Source: Wurfbainia villosa
Taxonomy: Eukaryota; Streptophyta; Magnoliopsida; Zingiberales; Zingiberaceae
DNA: 64,000 bases
Assembly: GCA_025175895.1 (NCBI GenBank)
Contig: CM046008.1
Span: 23,639,255 to 23,703,254, forward strand
Reading direction: 5' to 3'
A program made the position numbers and the translations under genes. Below are positions 1 through 11,761 of the stretch, one piece after another. Numbering within the stretch: position 1 is the stretch's first letter; the number at the start of each line of letters is the position of its first letter. Under the pieces are notes generated by a model, which made no database searches, was not told the DNA's origin, and saw only the letters and a program-made list of their open reading frames with translations.

Positions 1-61
1 GACTACTCGTCCCATGTAGCGTTTAGCGCTTTCTTGGTCTTTGATGCGTTATTCTTTAGCT

Positions 62-935
62 TTGGGCACTCGGACTTGATGTGACCGAACACGCTGCACT
101 CATAGCATCTAAAATTAGAAGTATTTGAATTAGGTTTAGGCTTACCTTGAGTTGTTGGTCGCTTTCGCCTCTTGATCATCTTCGAACTAGATTGACTAGT
201 TCGGATTCTATTTCGAGTCTACTTCCGATTCGGACTCAAATCTTCTTCCTTGGGGTGGCTTGCTTGCGGGCTTCTTCTTCTTGGAACCTCGCAACTAACG
301 CAATACTCTTCTCGGCTGGACCACGTTAGTTTGCTCATGTAATTCAAGTTCGAAAACAATTCGTCTAACCTAATTTTAGAAAGGTCCTTGGAGACCTTGT
401 AGGCATCGACCATGGATGCCCACAAGGTGGTCCTAGGAAACGAGTTAAGAGAATACGATAAGGTCGCGATTCTCGACCTTTTGTCCGATGGCATGGAGTT
501 GGTTGACGATGTCTTGGATACGAGCATGTAGTTGAGTTGCGGTCGTTTTCCTGCATTTTCAAGTTATACAATTTATTTAAAAGTAAATCTCTTTTACATA
601 CCTTCGTGTCGTCGGTGCCTTCGTGTAGTTCCACTAGCTTGGTCCATAAGTCCTTTGCACTAATGAAGGGGCCGACGCGGTTGAGCTCTTCCTTGGACAA
701 CCCACATTGCAAGATTTGAGTTGCCTTGGCATCGGCTTCTCCTTGTTTTTTCATGGAATTTGACCATTGATCGTAACCCAAAGATTCACCATCTTCATTA
801 ATAGGAAGTGTGAAACCGGTTTGGATTACGATCCACATCTCGATTTGGGTTTTAAGAAAGCATTCCATCCGACCCTTCCAATAACGAACTGTAAACGGGG
901 TCAAGGGCGGTGCTAAACCCTTCGAGATGGGCCAT
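62..935 (-). pseudogene. gag: Broken gag of fragment A (UBN2-type copia Gag)
   Basis: Gag would form the virus-like particle and bind element RNA. The likely start is the ATG at 935, whose first residues (MAHLEGF) match the start of the S2 Gag (MAHTEGY). The conserved stretch RYWKGRMECFLK near 880-845 and KDLWTKLVELHEG near 650-610 are typical of plant copia Gag. A CCHC zinc knuckle (C-x2-C-x4-H-x4-C) is encoded at 66-107. The frame is broken at least twice: near 895, just before RYWKG, and near 550, where the sequence after KMQEN continues in another frame. The gene is therefore dead, and anything beyond the knuckle lies outside the window. Confidence 0.75.
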
Positions 936-995
936 TTAAAAACAAGAAGAAGAACGACGGAAAGAATCTTGCAAAACACACACGAAAAGAATATT

Positions 996-1013
996 CCAAG
1001 ACTTTCGTCTTGG
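996..1013 (-). other. Leader hairpin before Sirevirus-like gag
   Basis: CCAAGAC and GTCTTGG form a perfect 7-bp stem with a 4-nt loop, about 60 nt upstream of the gag ATG on the minus strand. The same hairpin in the same place, flanked by ACTAATC, occurs in S2 at 51337-51353 and, with one mismatch, at 51024-51040. Conservation in the leader suggests an RNA packaging, dimerisation or translation element; that role is inference. Confidence 0.5.
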
Positions 1014-1297
1014 ATTAGTAGTGCAAGAAGTAAAAAAAATATATATAAAATGTAACTTGCAAAAAGAAATAAACAATCAAATGCGAATGTCGTTGAAGTT
1101 CCGGAGGACAACCTTACTCGGGATCTAACCCGAAGGACAACCTTATCCGGATCCTAAAGCCTCTAATGCAATTCTATATGTAGGAGAAGATAAGCAAGTG
1201 AAATAATTATACGAAAACAGAAATAAATAAATAAAAAATCTGTGAAAAAAGAAAAACAAAGCTAGATTGGTGGTTTCACCGAATCTTAGCGCCCCCG

Positions 1298-1311
1298 GCT
1301 CTGATACCAAT
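1298..1311 (-). promoter_or_regulatory. Primer binding site of fragment A (initiator tRNA-Met type)
   Basis: The minus strand reads ATTGGTATCAGAGC immediately after the LTR end. This is the usual complement of the plant initiator methionine tRNA 3' end, which primes minus-strand DNA synthesis. Confidence 0.85.
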
Positions 1312-1557
1312 TGTTGGATCGAAAGTGTCGCTAGAGGGGGGGGGTGAATAGCGATACGGTGTCGTTAAAAACTTTTGCAATAAGTAAAAAGCAAGTAGAG
1401 AATGCATAGCGGAAATATAAAGTAGACAAGATATTTTTACGTGGTTCACAATCTTTCGATTGCTAATCCACGGCCCTAGTGATCCTTGATCACGTACGGA
1501 GGGCAATTCACTAAAACCACTCCTCTTCGTTGGAAGTAGGAGCAACGATTACAAAAA
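1312..1557 (-). repeat. Truncated 5' LTR (3' part only) of fragment A
   Basis: The plus strand starts TGTTGGATCGAAAGTG and includes the C/G-run box of the GGGGGTGAATAGCG type found in S2 and G1. Matches to the S2 LTR include the segment CTCCTACNTCCAACGANGAGGAG and continue to about 1557 (TTTTTGTRATCGTTG on the minus strand). The upstream four fifths of the LTR is missing. Confidence 0.75.
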
Positions 1558-3902
1558 GAAATCAACAAAGCATTAAAATCAAAAGACTTAGGACTGATCA
1601 TGGTGGTGAATTCGAAAACCATAGGTTTACAGAATTCTGTAACCTAAATGGATACCACCACGAGTTCTCTTGCCCTAGAACTCCACAACAAAATAGCCTA
1701 GTAGAACGCAAAAATAGAACCCTACAAGAAGCCGCTAGGACAATGTTAAATGAGTATAACCTACCCGATAGGTTTTGGGCGAAAGCCGTGAGTACGACAT
1801 GCTATGTCCAAAATAGAATCCTTATGGTAAAGAGGCACCTTAAGACCTCATACGAGATTTATCATGATAAAATACCTAACATCAAGTACTTTAGGGTATT
1901 TGGATGTAAGGTACATATCCTAAACACTAAGGATTACCTAAGGAAATTTACATCCAAAACCACGACCGGAATCTTTCTAGGATACTCGACTACAAGCAGA
2001 GCTTATAGAGTATATAACCATGACACCCTTAGAGTCGAGGAGACTATCAATGTAGTATTTGATGAAGGACACGAACCTACAAAACCCCCGGCAACCCCAA
2101 TTAGCGAGCCGACTCATACTAGACCTAACTCTGATCCGGAGATCAGGTCTAGTGTTAATCCTAACCTAAGTCAACCAAGTCACTCTATCGACCAAGTGAT
2201 AGATGACTCCAACCAAACTAGAACTCAAACAAGCCATCCTATGGATCAAGTTGTAGACTCAAACCCAAATCCAACTAGGACCCAAACGAATCATCCTATA
2301 GACCAAGTGATAGGTGATCCAAGTCTAGGAGTTCGAACTAGAGCCTCATACAGAAACCTTAGTCAAATATCTTTGATTTCTAAAATTGAACCCAAAACTA
2401 TTGACCAAGCTCTTCTTGATCCCGATTGGATTATTGCAATGCAAGAAGAGTTGGCTCAATTCACTAGGAACGAAGTATGGGAATTAGTACCACCACCTAA
2501 AGATAAAACAATCATTGGAACAAGGTGGGTGTTTAGAAATAAAATTGATGATAAAGGTGAAGTAGTTAGAAATAAAGCTAGACTAGTTGCTAAAGCGTTT
2601 AGTCAAGTCGAAGGTTTAGATTACGACGAGACCTATGCCCCAGTAGCTAGATTAGAGTCCATTCGAATGCTATTAGCATATGCAGCACATCGAGGATTTA
2701 AATTGTTTCAAATGGATGTGAAATCTGCATTCTTAAATGGATACATTAAAGAAGAAGTTTACGTTAGTCAACCCCCCCGGTTTCGAAAGTTTAGACAAAC
2801 CCGATCATGTCCTTAGGTTAAAGAAAGCTCTTTATGGACTTAAACAAGCTCTTCGAGCTTGGTATGAGAGAATTTCGATTTATCTTAAGTCCAAAGGTTT
2901 TAACCAAGGTGTAGTTGACCCAACTCTTTTCGTAAAAACCTTAGGTAAAGACATATTCATAGCCCAAATCTACGTAGATGATATTATTTTCGGAACCACC
3001 AACTCAATCCTACTAAATGAGTTCATTTCACATATGGAAAGTGAATTTGAAATGAATTTAGTAGGTGAGTTAAGCTTCTTTTTAGGTCTACAAATTAAAC
3101 AAACTAAAGATGGTATATACCTACATCAACGCAAATATACTAGGGAATTAATTAAACAGTTTGGAATGCAAGATGCTAAAATTATTAATACCCCAATGGC
3201 AACTAATGTCAATATAGAAGAAGATTTAATTGATTAAAATACTATAGGAGCATAATAGGGAGTCTCCTTTACTTAACTGCAAGCCGACCTGATATCCTAT
3301 TTGCAGTAAGTATGTGCACAAGGTTCCAAACCTGTGCCAAGGAGTCTCACCTAACTCTAGTTAAACGTATCCTTAGATATCTAAAGGGTACACTTAATGT
3401 CGGTATTTGGTACCCTAGATCTACCGAGTTCGAACTAATCGGCTACTCTGATTCGGACTATGCCGGTAGTAAGCTCGATAGAAAGAGTACGAGTGGTTGT
3501 TGTCAACTTCTCTACTCGAGTCTAGTGAGTTGGTGCAGTAGGAAGCAACACTGTGTTGCTTTATCTACCACCGAAGCCGAATACATATCGATGGGTGAGT
3601 GTGTCACGCAGCTTCTTTGGATGAAGCACACTCTTCGCGACTTTAAGTTAGACTTTACGAATACTAAACTTCACTTAGATAATATTAGTTCAATTAATCT
3701 TACAAAGAATCCGATATGTCACTCTAGGACCAAACATATAGAGGTCAAACACCATTTCATTCGAGAACATGTGGCCAACGGAGCCATATAACTCGAATAC
3801 GTCGAATCAAAGTCTAACTTAGCAGACCTATTTACTAAACCCCTACCCGAAGTCGAATTTAGTCTATTAAGATGAAAATTGGGCATGTGCGTAGTAGAAT
3901 AG
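1558..3902 (+). pseudogene. pol: Broken Ty1/copia pol (partial integrase, RT, RNase H)
   Basis: Integrase remains from the second catalytic Asp (RTDHGGEF, about 1596) to the Glu of NSLVERKNR, spaced D-x35-E. Reverse transcriptase follows with FQMDVKSAFLNG and the catalytic YVDD of YVDDIIFG (about 2971-2994). RNase H shows GYSDSDYAG, STTEAEY, LHLDN and RTKHIEVKHHFIREH. Four lesions are visible. A seventh C in the run 2772-2778 shifts the frame where QPPGF is expected. A base is lost near 3234 before YYRSIIGSLLYL. Stop codons at 3789-3791 and 3873-3875 fit CAA-to-TAA and TGG-to-TGA changes. The ending LADLFTKPLP is the usual copia pol C-terminus. Not functional. Confidence 0.88.
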
Positions 3903-4319
3903 GAACTTGCAAAATTATATTTTCTTACTACTATTTCTTAATTTTCATTTTTTATGGAATTAGTATACGACATACCTTAGATATCATGCACCTATAGATT
4001 TAAGGAGCCAATACATCTCACAACACATAGGACTAATATGTTTGTGTACTTAGCCACGTAGATGGGCATGAGATGTTAGAACCTTACTCCTGGTTCCAGA
4101 TGTAGAGCTAGTGCATCGTTATGAACCACGGAGTATAATCATACATACTAACCGACTCTGACCAGGACTGGTTGATCTTTCATATCAATCAAGTCAAATA
4201 TGAGTCGAACATTTTATAGATGAACTTATTTTCAGTATATTATTTTCAAAATAATGTGGAACATGCTTGGACTTTAAATTTAACACTTATTTTTGTTTTC
4301 CATACACACCCTCACTCTT

Positions 4320-4570
4320 TTCGATATATGGCAAAAGGGGGAGAAAAAGGCCAAAGTTAAGGGGTCAATTTTTTTTTATAACTTAACTCTTACTTCATAT
4401 TTAAACCAAAAAAGTTAACTCTAAGTTTTTGAAAACTTATTTAACTTTTAACAAAAGGAAGTAAAGGCCAAGTTAAGAGAATTCTTAACTTAAACTTATG
4501 TGTGTTGTCAACGTAAACATTATGTCGTTAATGCTTTACTTAAAGGGGAGAAAGGGCCAAGTTAAGAAGA
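4320..4570 (+). repeat. Repeated polypurine-tract-like segments before the 3' LTR
   Basis: At least three copies of an A/G-rich block followed by a GCCAAGTTAAG-like sequence occur near 4327, 4453 and 4541 (for example GGCAAAAGGGGGAGAAA and AAAGGGGAGAAAGGGCC). Several spaced polypurine tracts in the 3' non-coding region are a known hallmark of Sireviruses. The same arrangement is seen in S2 (58870-59074). Confidence 0.6.
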
Positions 4571-5529
4571 ACTCTTAACTTAAACGTTTGCCGGGTGGTC
4601 GGGCGACACTCGAGTGACTTCGGAGGGAGCCGAAGGAATCGAGTGGAAGGCCGGAAGCAAAAGCGGCATGGTAAGTATCGAGGTAAGCTCGTGTGTGCGA
4701 GCGTAAGTGAGGTCGTATCCTCCTTGCGGGGATGGTCTTAAGCGTAGATCCGACCAAAGACATCCCATCGATGGTCTAGGTCGAGATCAGACGGTCGAAG
4801 GCCGTCGAAATAATGTTTTTTTTGAGCTAACTTTGCCTTGCAGCTAGCATCACCGATTGCACTTGAGGACTCGACGCTTCTTCATCGATCGGTATCTCGT
4901 CAAAGACTGATCGATGCTACCATCACGATCGATGATGGCCATCGATCGATGGTCAATGATCAGCTTCGAGGAGTCAAGGCTTATCACCCCATTTCAAGGA
5001 GGTTTTGTGTCCATTTGTGATTGGTTGAAGACTCATTCGATGAGGGGCTCAAAGGCTATAAAAGGAGGGCTTGTCTTAGGGTTTTTCATCAATTAAAAAG
5101 GCTTCCATCCCTACAACGGTGCCGCGGCATTTGACGACGACTAGAGATTCAACCTCCAACCTTTGAAGTCGTCGGTAACGAAAGTTTAAATTGTATTTCA
5201 GTTTATTTTTAGTAAAGCTTTCATTATAACGAGGAGAGGGGGAGTGTCCCTCTACCTCGAGCTTTTGTCATTTTGTGTATCCGTCTAACTCCTACCTCCA
5301 ACGAGGAGGAGTTCTTTAGTAGTTTGCCCTCCGTACGTGGTCAAGGACCACTAGGGCCTTGGAGTAGTAGCCTTCAGCTACGAACCAAGTAAAACCCTTG
5401 TGTCTATTGTCTCGCTTGTTTTGTTTTTATCTTCCGCTGTGTCTACTTGCATTTTAACGAACGATTTTGAACGAAAAATTTCTTTCGCTATTCACCCCCC
5501 CCCCCTCTAGCGATCCGCTCGATCCAACA
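4500..5529 (+). repeat. 3' LTR of fragment B (left edge uncertain)
   Basis: The right end at 5529 is clear (CTCTAGCGATCCGCTCGATCCAACA after a run of C). A TATA box (TATAAAAG, 5057-5064) precedes the transcribed part, which has the CTCCTACCTCCAACGAGGAG block shared with S2. The left boundary is not resolved, because the TGTTGATGCAGG start seen in S2 is absent. Positions 4860-4970 are dense in GATCGATC-type palindromes. Short minus-strand frames at 4575-4768 are not genes. Confidence 0.65.
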
Positions 5530-6224
5530 CGCTAATGTGGCAATTCCATTTTTTTACTATTGTTATTCAATCAATTAATATGACTACCTAATCAATTGGA
5601 TTGACTATAGTTAATTAATCATTCATTCCTCCCTTAAATAGAACCTTATGTTCATTTTTGTTTATGTTGAGACTAATCCATGATTTTGGTTGATTAAATT
5701 TATCATCAATAGACTGACTAATCAACTAACTCTATAATAGAATACCCATTTGATTTATATTTTGGGATTCATAGTTTGAGTAATCAATTAAACAAGTATC
5801 AATCGACTAACAATAGCATTAATCGACTAATAGTCGATAGTTGCTTAAATAAAAATCTTTCATCTATTTTTGCTTGACCTTGAGTTGATTACTTAGTTGG
5901 CTCAAGTATCAAGTCTAAATGACTCACCTACATTCCGATTATGATTATTTTTAAAGTTAAGACCACTTTTAAGTTGGGTCTCATGTGTACCCCCAAAGTA
6001 CATGTGTATTTAACTCTCCCATTTAGCTTCATAATAAGAGACTCTTTATTATCTTCATGTTTTCATCATGACTTCTATAAAAATTTGGGATTGTCACATT
6101 AGTGATACCCTACTGTTAGTGCAACAAGTCCAGGATCAATATTGAACAAACTTGCATGGGACTCAAGTAATGTTTTTATGTTTGGCAATGGGTTGACAAT
6201 GGATTTGACCATATGTTGACTATA
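5530..6224 (+). other. Unassigned AT-rich stretch, no gene
   Basis: I see no protein-coding frame, RNA gene or recognisable element end here. The sequence has repeated ATCAATTGATT- and ATCGACTAA-like words. It could be the remaining internal sequence of an older copia element, because what follows the Tekay solo LTR at 10870-10916 ends in a polypurine tract. Confidence 0.5.
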
Positions 6225-7189
6225 TGTATAAAATACCACAGAAAAAAATAATAATAATAATAAATGTTGGGTAATTAGGAGAATACCCTATAAAAATTTC
6301 CAGAAATTTTTAGAAATTTTTCTGGACTCGAATGGGGATTTCTAAGATCCTTTTTGTTTATGAGTTAGTGGGCTTAACGGGTTTGAAATTCGACCCGTTT
6401 AGCTGAAATCCGACCCGCTAAGCCATACCGTTATGATTTCTTTCTGTTCGACGCCGCTAACTTTAAGTTTTTCGGCGAACATTTTCCTCTATCGCGTCAT
6501 TTCCTTACCTCATCCGCCGTGACAAATCTCCCGATCAACTTCTTCTCTCCACTCCTGAGTCTGGATTTAAAAATAAATGGTCAAGTCTGGCTCATTGGGG
6601 TTTCTAAATCGTATTCGATAAGGGATACGGATATGTGGATAACATAGTAGCTAATCATATTATTGTTGTATGCTTTCACTGAATGATAATTGATGATATT
6701 TGCAGGACGTGGATACGAGACGGGTCCGCGGCTGTGAGGAGTTTATTACTATGAGCATTGACAGCAGGTAGGTAATTTCCTACCGGTCGGATAGATGTAA
6801 TGACTTTCAGATTTAGACATAGATATGAGCATGTTAGGTGTTCATATTATCTTGACCCTGCTCTGTTTATCGTATGCTTGAACTTATCGTTGATATATAT
6901 GTGTTCTCAATTGTTGATATCACATATTCCCTATCATGATTTAGGAGTTACAGATGTGATGTAAGTAGGTCTAACTATTTAGTAGGGTGTAGATGTTAGA
7001 GTACGGAGGATGACCTAAATTGTAAATTTAGAAAAAAGGTCCTCCATGGATAAGTATGACCCTAAATGTAGGACTCATTCCATACCTGTATGTTGCACAT
7101 TTATTTACCAACCACGGGTTGTGTAAATGGTCAGGTGATGTCGTGGATAGTTTGTCGCTACGAACCGATGGTCCTAGCTTGTCATGATC

Positions 7190-7275
7190 AGATGAGTATG
7201 ACTCTCTACATGATAGAGAGTGTACTAATCAATTGGGTGTGACTCTCTGTTGAACAGAGAATCTATGGTAGATGT
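7190..7275 (+). repeat. Two copies of the Tekay LTR hairpin repeat
   Basis: Two units carry inverted repeats of the CTCTCTACATGATAGAGAG type. The homologous stretch of T-A (13879-14085) has five units, so the array varies in copy number between LTRs. Confidence 0.6.
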
Positions 7276-7737
7276 CTATATGTGAGACAGTACCCTCATG
7301 TCATTGCATGCATACTGACGACATCGTCTCCCCTTGGGGTTGAGAGAGAGTCGTCAGTCATCCTGCCTCCCAGGTTACACCCAGAGGAGTAACTAGTGTG
7401 AGGGCATAGCATTTGTTGTGCCGCACTCTACCATTATAGACGATGGTGGTTGGAGTTGCGTGCAGATGTCCTGGGTGCGTGGCACTCGACCACTCATTTG
7501 TAGTGTCAGTCGGAGTAGCCAGCAGCAGGGACCCCCGTTGCGTAGCGAGCTCTTTACGCTCACATGCTACTTGATCATACTACCCACTCGGCCACTCTAT
7601 AGCAGTGGTTGGTGTAAGTTGGGACAGTTGTCATGTCGTGTCACCTAGGCCACACTGGGGTCGTGGTAGCGAGTAGGGGTGAGCAGGCATGACCATGCAT
7701 GCTGCATTGTCGTATCATACGATGCTTTGCATATGGT

Positions 7738-7759
7738 TATATATATATATACATACCTG

Positions 7760-7793
<34 letters not shown>
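7738..7793. repeat. TA dinucleotide microsatellite in T1
   Basis: Two TA runs separated by a short spacer lie at the place where T-A LTRs also carry TATA-rich DNA. Apparent small proteins rich in Tyr and Ile here are artefacts of the repeat. Confidence 0.8.
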
Positions 7794-7796
<3 letters not shown>

Positions 7797-7890
7797 GGAT
7801 GATGGTGATTAGTATACATACAGATACAGTCTATATATATACTCACTTTGATGATGCATTTGTATGTGCTATGCTCGTTGCATTTGTTTG

Positions 7891-10080
7891 TGTTAGTAAT
7901 ATATGAGAGATGTCCTAAGGCAATCGCCTTATGTATGAACCATTTATATGATAAATGAAGATTCACTATTTGAGTATACATGTTTTATGTATTTTATTGG
8001 ATCTTAAACTCATTTACTGAATGTCCACGATACGATTCACAGCATGAGAGAATTTGTGATTGGATCACAACTAGTGAGTATCTCTACATGTGTAATTGTG
8101 ATGTATCGGAATTATCCCTAGTCGATGAATTGATGGATTTGGACACTATCAATTCTGTCGAGACTAGCACGAGGTATACTCCTTGGTGTATCCAAGCAGC
8201 TGATTCTCACTGGCTGGAGACATAGTGATGTCTGGAGTTAATCGTGGATGCTAGTTATGGTAACTAGTTCATTGGAGTGACCAGCCGTAAGACTTCATAT
8301 GGTTCTCTGCATATATAGATATGTCAATGAAGTTCTTACTGTGTCTTAAGTGCGATGTTCCTTTGACTTGCGGTATTCAAGTCATCTTGATCATAGAGAC
8401 TTATGCTTTGACATCTTAAGCAAACATCTCTAAGGAGATGTGGACCCGGGATGATTGGGTATAAGTCGAAGTGATCAAAGGTGTTTGAATAGCCTATAAA
8501 GGATTCACCACTCCTTGCGAGGAGATGTATACCCATGGCCTCTCGTCGGATTGTTACTAAAGTCTTTGTCCAAAGCATTACATGTTTAGAGTAAGGTAAT
8601 CTTCGATACATGTGGAGTAACTAGAATCCGTAGGACGAGGAAATGATACTTGGGCTAGGTGTGACGTAGTCAGCCTAGTGGGGACTGACACAATGGACCA
8701 TGTCCTGAACCAAGTGGGTGTAAGATGAGTGAAGGGAATGGGGCACGATTCATTCGAGCTGCTGAAGGGTTTCAGAAATAGTTCTGGATCAACCGTTGAT
8801 CTTTTCGGTTAATTGGGGATCATGATGTACTACTAGGTGCCACTCATGATCTTTCTATAATTAATGGTTAATTATAGACGGCCAACATAAACCGAGAACC
8901 TATTTGGTCACACGCACAACGAGCGTAATCCAAAGGATTTAAAACGAGCTTGAGAATGGGATTCTCAGACCGAGAGAAACTAAGTTTGGTTGGACCAAAC
9001 ATGGAGCGAGCATGAAATCGTTTCAGTCGCAATGGAAGCGTGGATGGGTCGTGTCTTATGAAGACATAATGGATGGACCAAAATGGTTTGGTTCTAATCT
9101 AATGGAGGAGAATAAACCAAAGGGTTTGGTTTATTTTAAACGAATGAACCAAAAGTTGGTTCGGTTCGTTTTAACTTAAAATAAACCATCATGGTTTGGT
9201 TTATTTTAACTTATCTTAATGGAGCGGGTTAACGGGCCTAATGGTTATGATCCAATAACCATTAAGAGAATTAGTTCTCTATAAAAGAGGGCTTAAGGGA
9301 TAATTAAGCCCTAATCCAAAACCCTAGCTTGGAGTTGCCGCCCAACCTCCATTGCCGCCCAGCTTGTTGTGCCGCCGTCCAGCTCCTTGCCGGCGACCAA
9401 GCTTCAGCCGGTGATCCTCCGGCGACCCTCCGGTGATCTCCTATAGGTTTGGCATCAAGGTGAGCCTTTTCTTCCCTTGGTTGGTCGGCGCCTATCTCCT
9501 CCACCAAAGCTGTCCAGTTTTTCTGGACAGCTTGTTCTCCTCTCATCGGAGCGTCGTTTGGACGACGGTTAGAGCTCTGACAGCGGCTAACTTACCGGGG
9601 ATTCGATCTCCGGTAATCCTCTGAGGTGGAGGACGAAGGATTCGTCAATTGGTTGACCAATACCTCTCCGGAGAAGCGAGTTTTGAGAACTCGTATTAGG
9701 ATCCGAATTTGGATTCGGATCGTGATCATCTCTCGATCACGTCGTCTTCAACACGAGGTTAGTAACCCGTACGAAGACGAAGCTCGTGGCTTAGTGAAGT
9801 CATCCCGAGGAACTCGGCGTGGATACGGATAGAGACAATTCTAGCGAGGATCGTTCCGGTTGATGTCGTTCCCGCTACACGTCATACGAAAGGTATAACG
9901 TAGATAAATTTCCTTGTATTGCAAATTTAAATTTACGGTTATGTCTACACTTGTTGTAGTATGCATGTGTGTGTTGTGTGTGTTGTAATAAATGTAGATT
10001 TATTATTTTTATTGCTTCCGCTGTGTTCATGTTTATGAAACGTGATCGAACACACACACCGCGATGCTCGAAACCCAACA
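7891..10080 (+). mobile_element. Copia-type solo LTR inserted in T1 (duplication gtttg)
   Basis: The insert runs from TGTTAGTAATATATG to CGAAACCCAACA and is flanked by gtttg at 7886-7890 and 10081-10085. Joining the flanks restores similarity to the T-A LTR. It has no PBS, polypurine tract or pol, and contains one TATA box (TATAAAAG, about 9281) followed by a GC-rich leader at 9300-9460 that ends in a donor-like AAG/GTGAGC (9459/9460). It is therefore a 2190-bp LTR left by recombination. The exact family is not known. Confidence 0.8.
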
Positions 10081-10869
10081 GTTTGTACATATTCATACAT
10101 GATACTGCATTTCCTGTATGGTAGTAGGCTGGTACTTGTATACCTGTTGGTTATTCACGGTGATACCCTTGGATCATATTCAGGATATTGTGTGAGTTAG
10201 TAGTATTCTTTTATACCCTATGATGTGGTTATATGCCCAGGTTGGATCAGGATAGAGTAGCTGACTGTCAGGTATGTCAGCATCGTTGTTGTTCAATTTA
10301 TTTAGTGTATGCATGCATATATACCTTTTATGCTGATGTATACCCGTTGTTCGAGTAGATTTAAACTGTTGAATGACATGTAATATTGATACATATATTT
10401 ACATGTTTTCTCTGATTACCTATTGAGTTTTACTCACCACCACCAACCCTGGGTTTTTCTGTTGCCCAGGTAACAGGTAGACGCCTTTGTGACGACTTGG
10501 AGCTGCGCCGACCGATCCATCCCATCTCCGTTTTCCGAGTCTCCCGAGGAGTTCGTTTTTGGTTATGTCTTGGACTTTGATATGTATGGACTTGTTGTTA
10601 TTATGGATTTGTCATGATGTCGTGGACTCTATTTGTGTAGTCGTTGTTTTTTTTACGGTTTTATGATTGTGGACTTGTCAGGAGGTGTACACCTGTATAT
10701 TTTGGTATGTATGTTGTGGGTATGTGGTTTTTATTTCCGCTGCTGTTATTATGTTATATTATGTTGTTGTTGTGGGCCTACGGGCCTTGTATTAACCCGA
10801 AATATTGCCACGTACAGGAGAGATACCGTCCGTTTGATTTTTGGCACGGTATACTCTTGGGGCGTGACA

Positions 10870-10916
10870 ATATGAATGGTGGATTATTATAATATTCAAA
10901 GACATATGGGGGAGAT
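10870..10916 (+). other. Short tail with polypurine tract before an LTR
   Basis: This 47-bp piece ends GGGGGAGAT directly before the LTR start TGTTAAAG at 10917, as a polypurine tract precedes a 3' LTR. It lies between T1 and the LTR that serves as the 5' LTR of G2, which suggests a tandem or recombinant element. Confidence 0.5.
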
Positions 10917-11761
10917 TGTTAAAGCAATCAACTTCGGAAGTTCAAGTTTGGATACTTGGCAAGAAAAATTCAAATATGGATATTTGGCAAGGGAAGTCCA
11001 AAGGTATAGTCTTAGCAACATAAGTCCAATCATGTAGTCTTGGCAACATAAAATCCAAGTGAACTTTGGCAATTTTAAAGTCCAACACGGAGTTGGCAAG
11101 GAAAGTCCAAGCATAGTCTTGGCAAGGAAAGTCCAATCATGATCTTGACAATTGGAAAGTCCAAGTCATGGGTACTTGCCAAAGTGAAAGTCCAAGGGTA
11201 TAGGTTTGGCGGCGTAAAGTCCAATTATGGGTCTTGGCGGTGTAAGTCCAAATGGATCTTGGCAATGTGAAAGTCCAAGGGTGTAGGTTTGGCAGCGTAA
11301 AGTCTAAGCATGGGTCTTGGTAGCGTAAGTCCAAATGGATCTTGGCAAGGGTGAGGTTTTGGCAGTGTAAATTCCAAGCATGAGTCTTCATGGCATAAGT
11401 CCAAATGAACCTTGACAAAGGACCCAGTTAGCATGACATAGCCCATGGAAGCACCTAACGCGAAGAATAAAGGGTCTCAGACTCGAGGGATCCAAGAGGC
11501 GTGAGGCTAATAGAGGTGGCTAGAAGGCTTAGGTCTAGGCTAAGTGCAATTGATCAAGTATGAGGGGACCATACTTGGGCCTCATGTTTGAGGTTTACTA
11601 GTCCACTAGGGTTATGAACTAGTCGACTGGCCGAGTGTTTGACACTCGAGAGCCTAGTTGACTCGGAGCAGTCAATTGGGGTTATTACTAATCAACTGGT
11701 CGGGTAGTCGACTGAGCTTCGACTGCTCAACTTGTATTCGAGCAGTCAATAGCCAATTGTG
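10917..11761 (+). repeat. G2 5' LTR, first part
   Basis: It begins TGTTAAAGCAATC and carries many copies of a GGNAAGTCCAAG...CTTGGCAA module, then a segment (11425-11700) colinear with the 3' LTR at 63165-63400, for example GGTGGCTAGAAGGCTTAG. It breaks at ttgtg (11757-11761), the duplication made by G1. Its first 150 bp differ from the start of the 3' LTR. Confidence 0.75.

Larger units (their letters stand above)
1..1557 (-). mobile_element. Fragment A: Sirevirus-like Ty1/copia piece (gag, PBS, LTR end)
   Basis: Read on the minus strand this is the end of a 5' LTR (1312-1557), a primer binding site (1298-1311), a leader and a broken gag that runs off the left edge. The LTR ends in the GATCCAACA form shared by fragment B and element S2, followed directly by TTGGTATCAGAGC. 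Only about 245 bp of a roughly 1.1 kb LTR remain, because a breakpoint near 1557 joins it to plus-strand integrase of fragment B. The Gag is of the same family as that of S2. Assignment to Sirevirus is inferred from this relationship and from the polypurine-rich tails of the relatives. Confidence 0.75.
1558..5529 (+). mobile_element. Fragment B: Sirevirus-like copia, 3' half (pol and 3' LTR)
   Basis: The fragment begins in the middle of the integrase domain and runs through reverse transcriptase, RNase H, a non-coding tail with several purine tracts, and a 3' LTR ending GATCCAACA at 5529. Gag, protease, the first part of integrase and the 5' LTR are absent. The LTR is a relative of the S2 LTR (shared blocks such as GGTGGTCGGGCGACACYSGAG and CTAGGTCGAGATC). 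Repeated purine tracts before the LTR are characteristic of Sireviruses, which supports the clade. Confidence 0.8.
6225..10869 (+). mobile_element. T1: Tekay/Del-like gypsy solo LTR, split by a copia-type solo LTR
   Basis: It starts TGTATAAAATACC and ends GGGGCGTGACA, as do the T-A LTRs (TGTAAAATACC to GGGGCGTGACA). Long colinear similarity with T-A exists around 6705-7860 and 10100-10860, including the CCCAGGTAACAGGTAGA block. No internal region, PBS or coding sequence follows, so it is a solo LTR. Flanks are ctata and atatg, so no clean 5-bp duplication is seen. After removal of 7891-10080 it is about 2.45 kb, roughly 1.1 kb shorter than the T-A LTR. Confidence 0.75.

Noticed and set aside
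2772..2778. Certain frameshift in fragment B reverse transcriptase
   Set aside because: The extra base is in a C homopolymer and could be a sequencing error. Other lesions in the same gene are enough to call it a pseudogene.
4575..4768. Two overlapping minus-strand frames of 62 codons
   Set aside because: They lie antisense within the fragment B LTR, overlap each other in different frames and have no recognisable motif.
6225..6240. Target duplication for T1
   Set aside because: Flanks ctata and atatg overlap in composition but do not match as a 5-bp repeat, so no duplication is claimed.
7679..7981. Short proteins rich in Tyr and Ile around the TA repeats (also at 14474-15028 and 22343-22624)
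   Set aside because: They are translations of TA microsatellites and differ between LTR copies.
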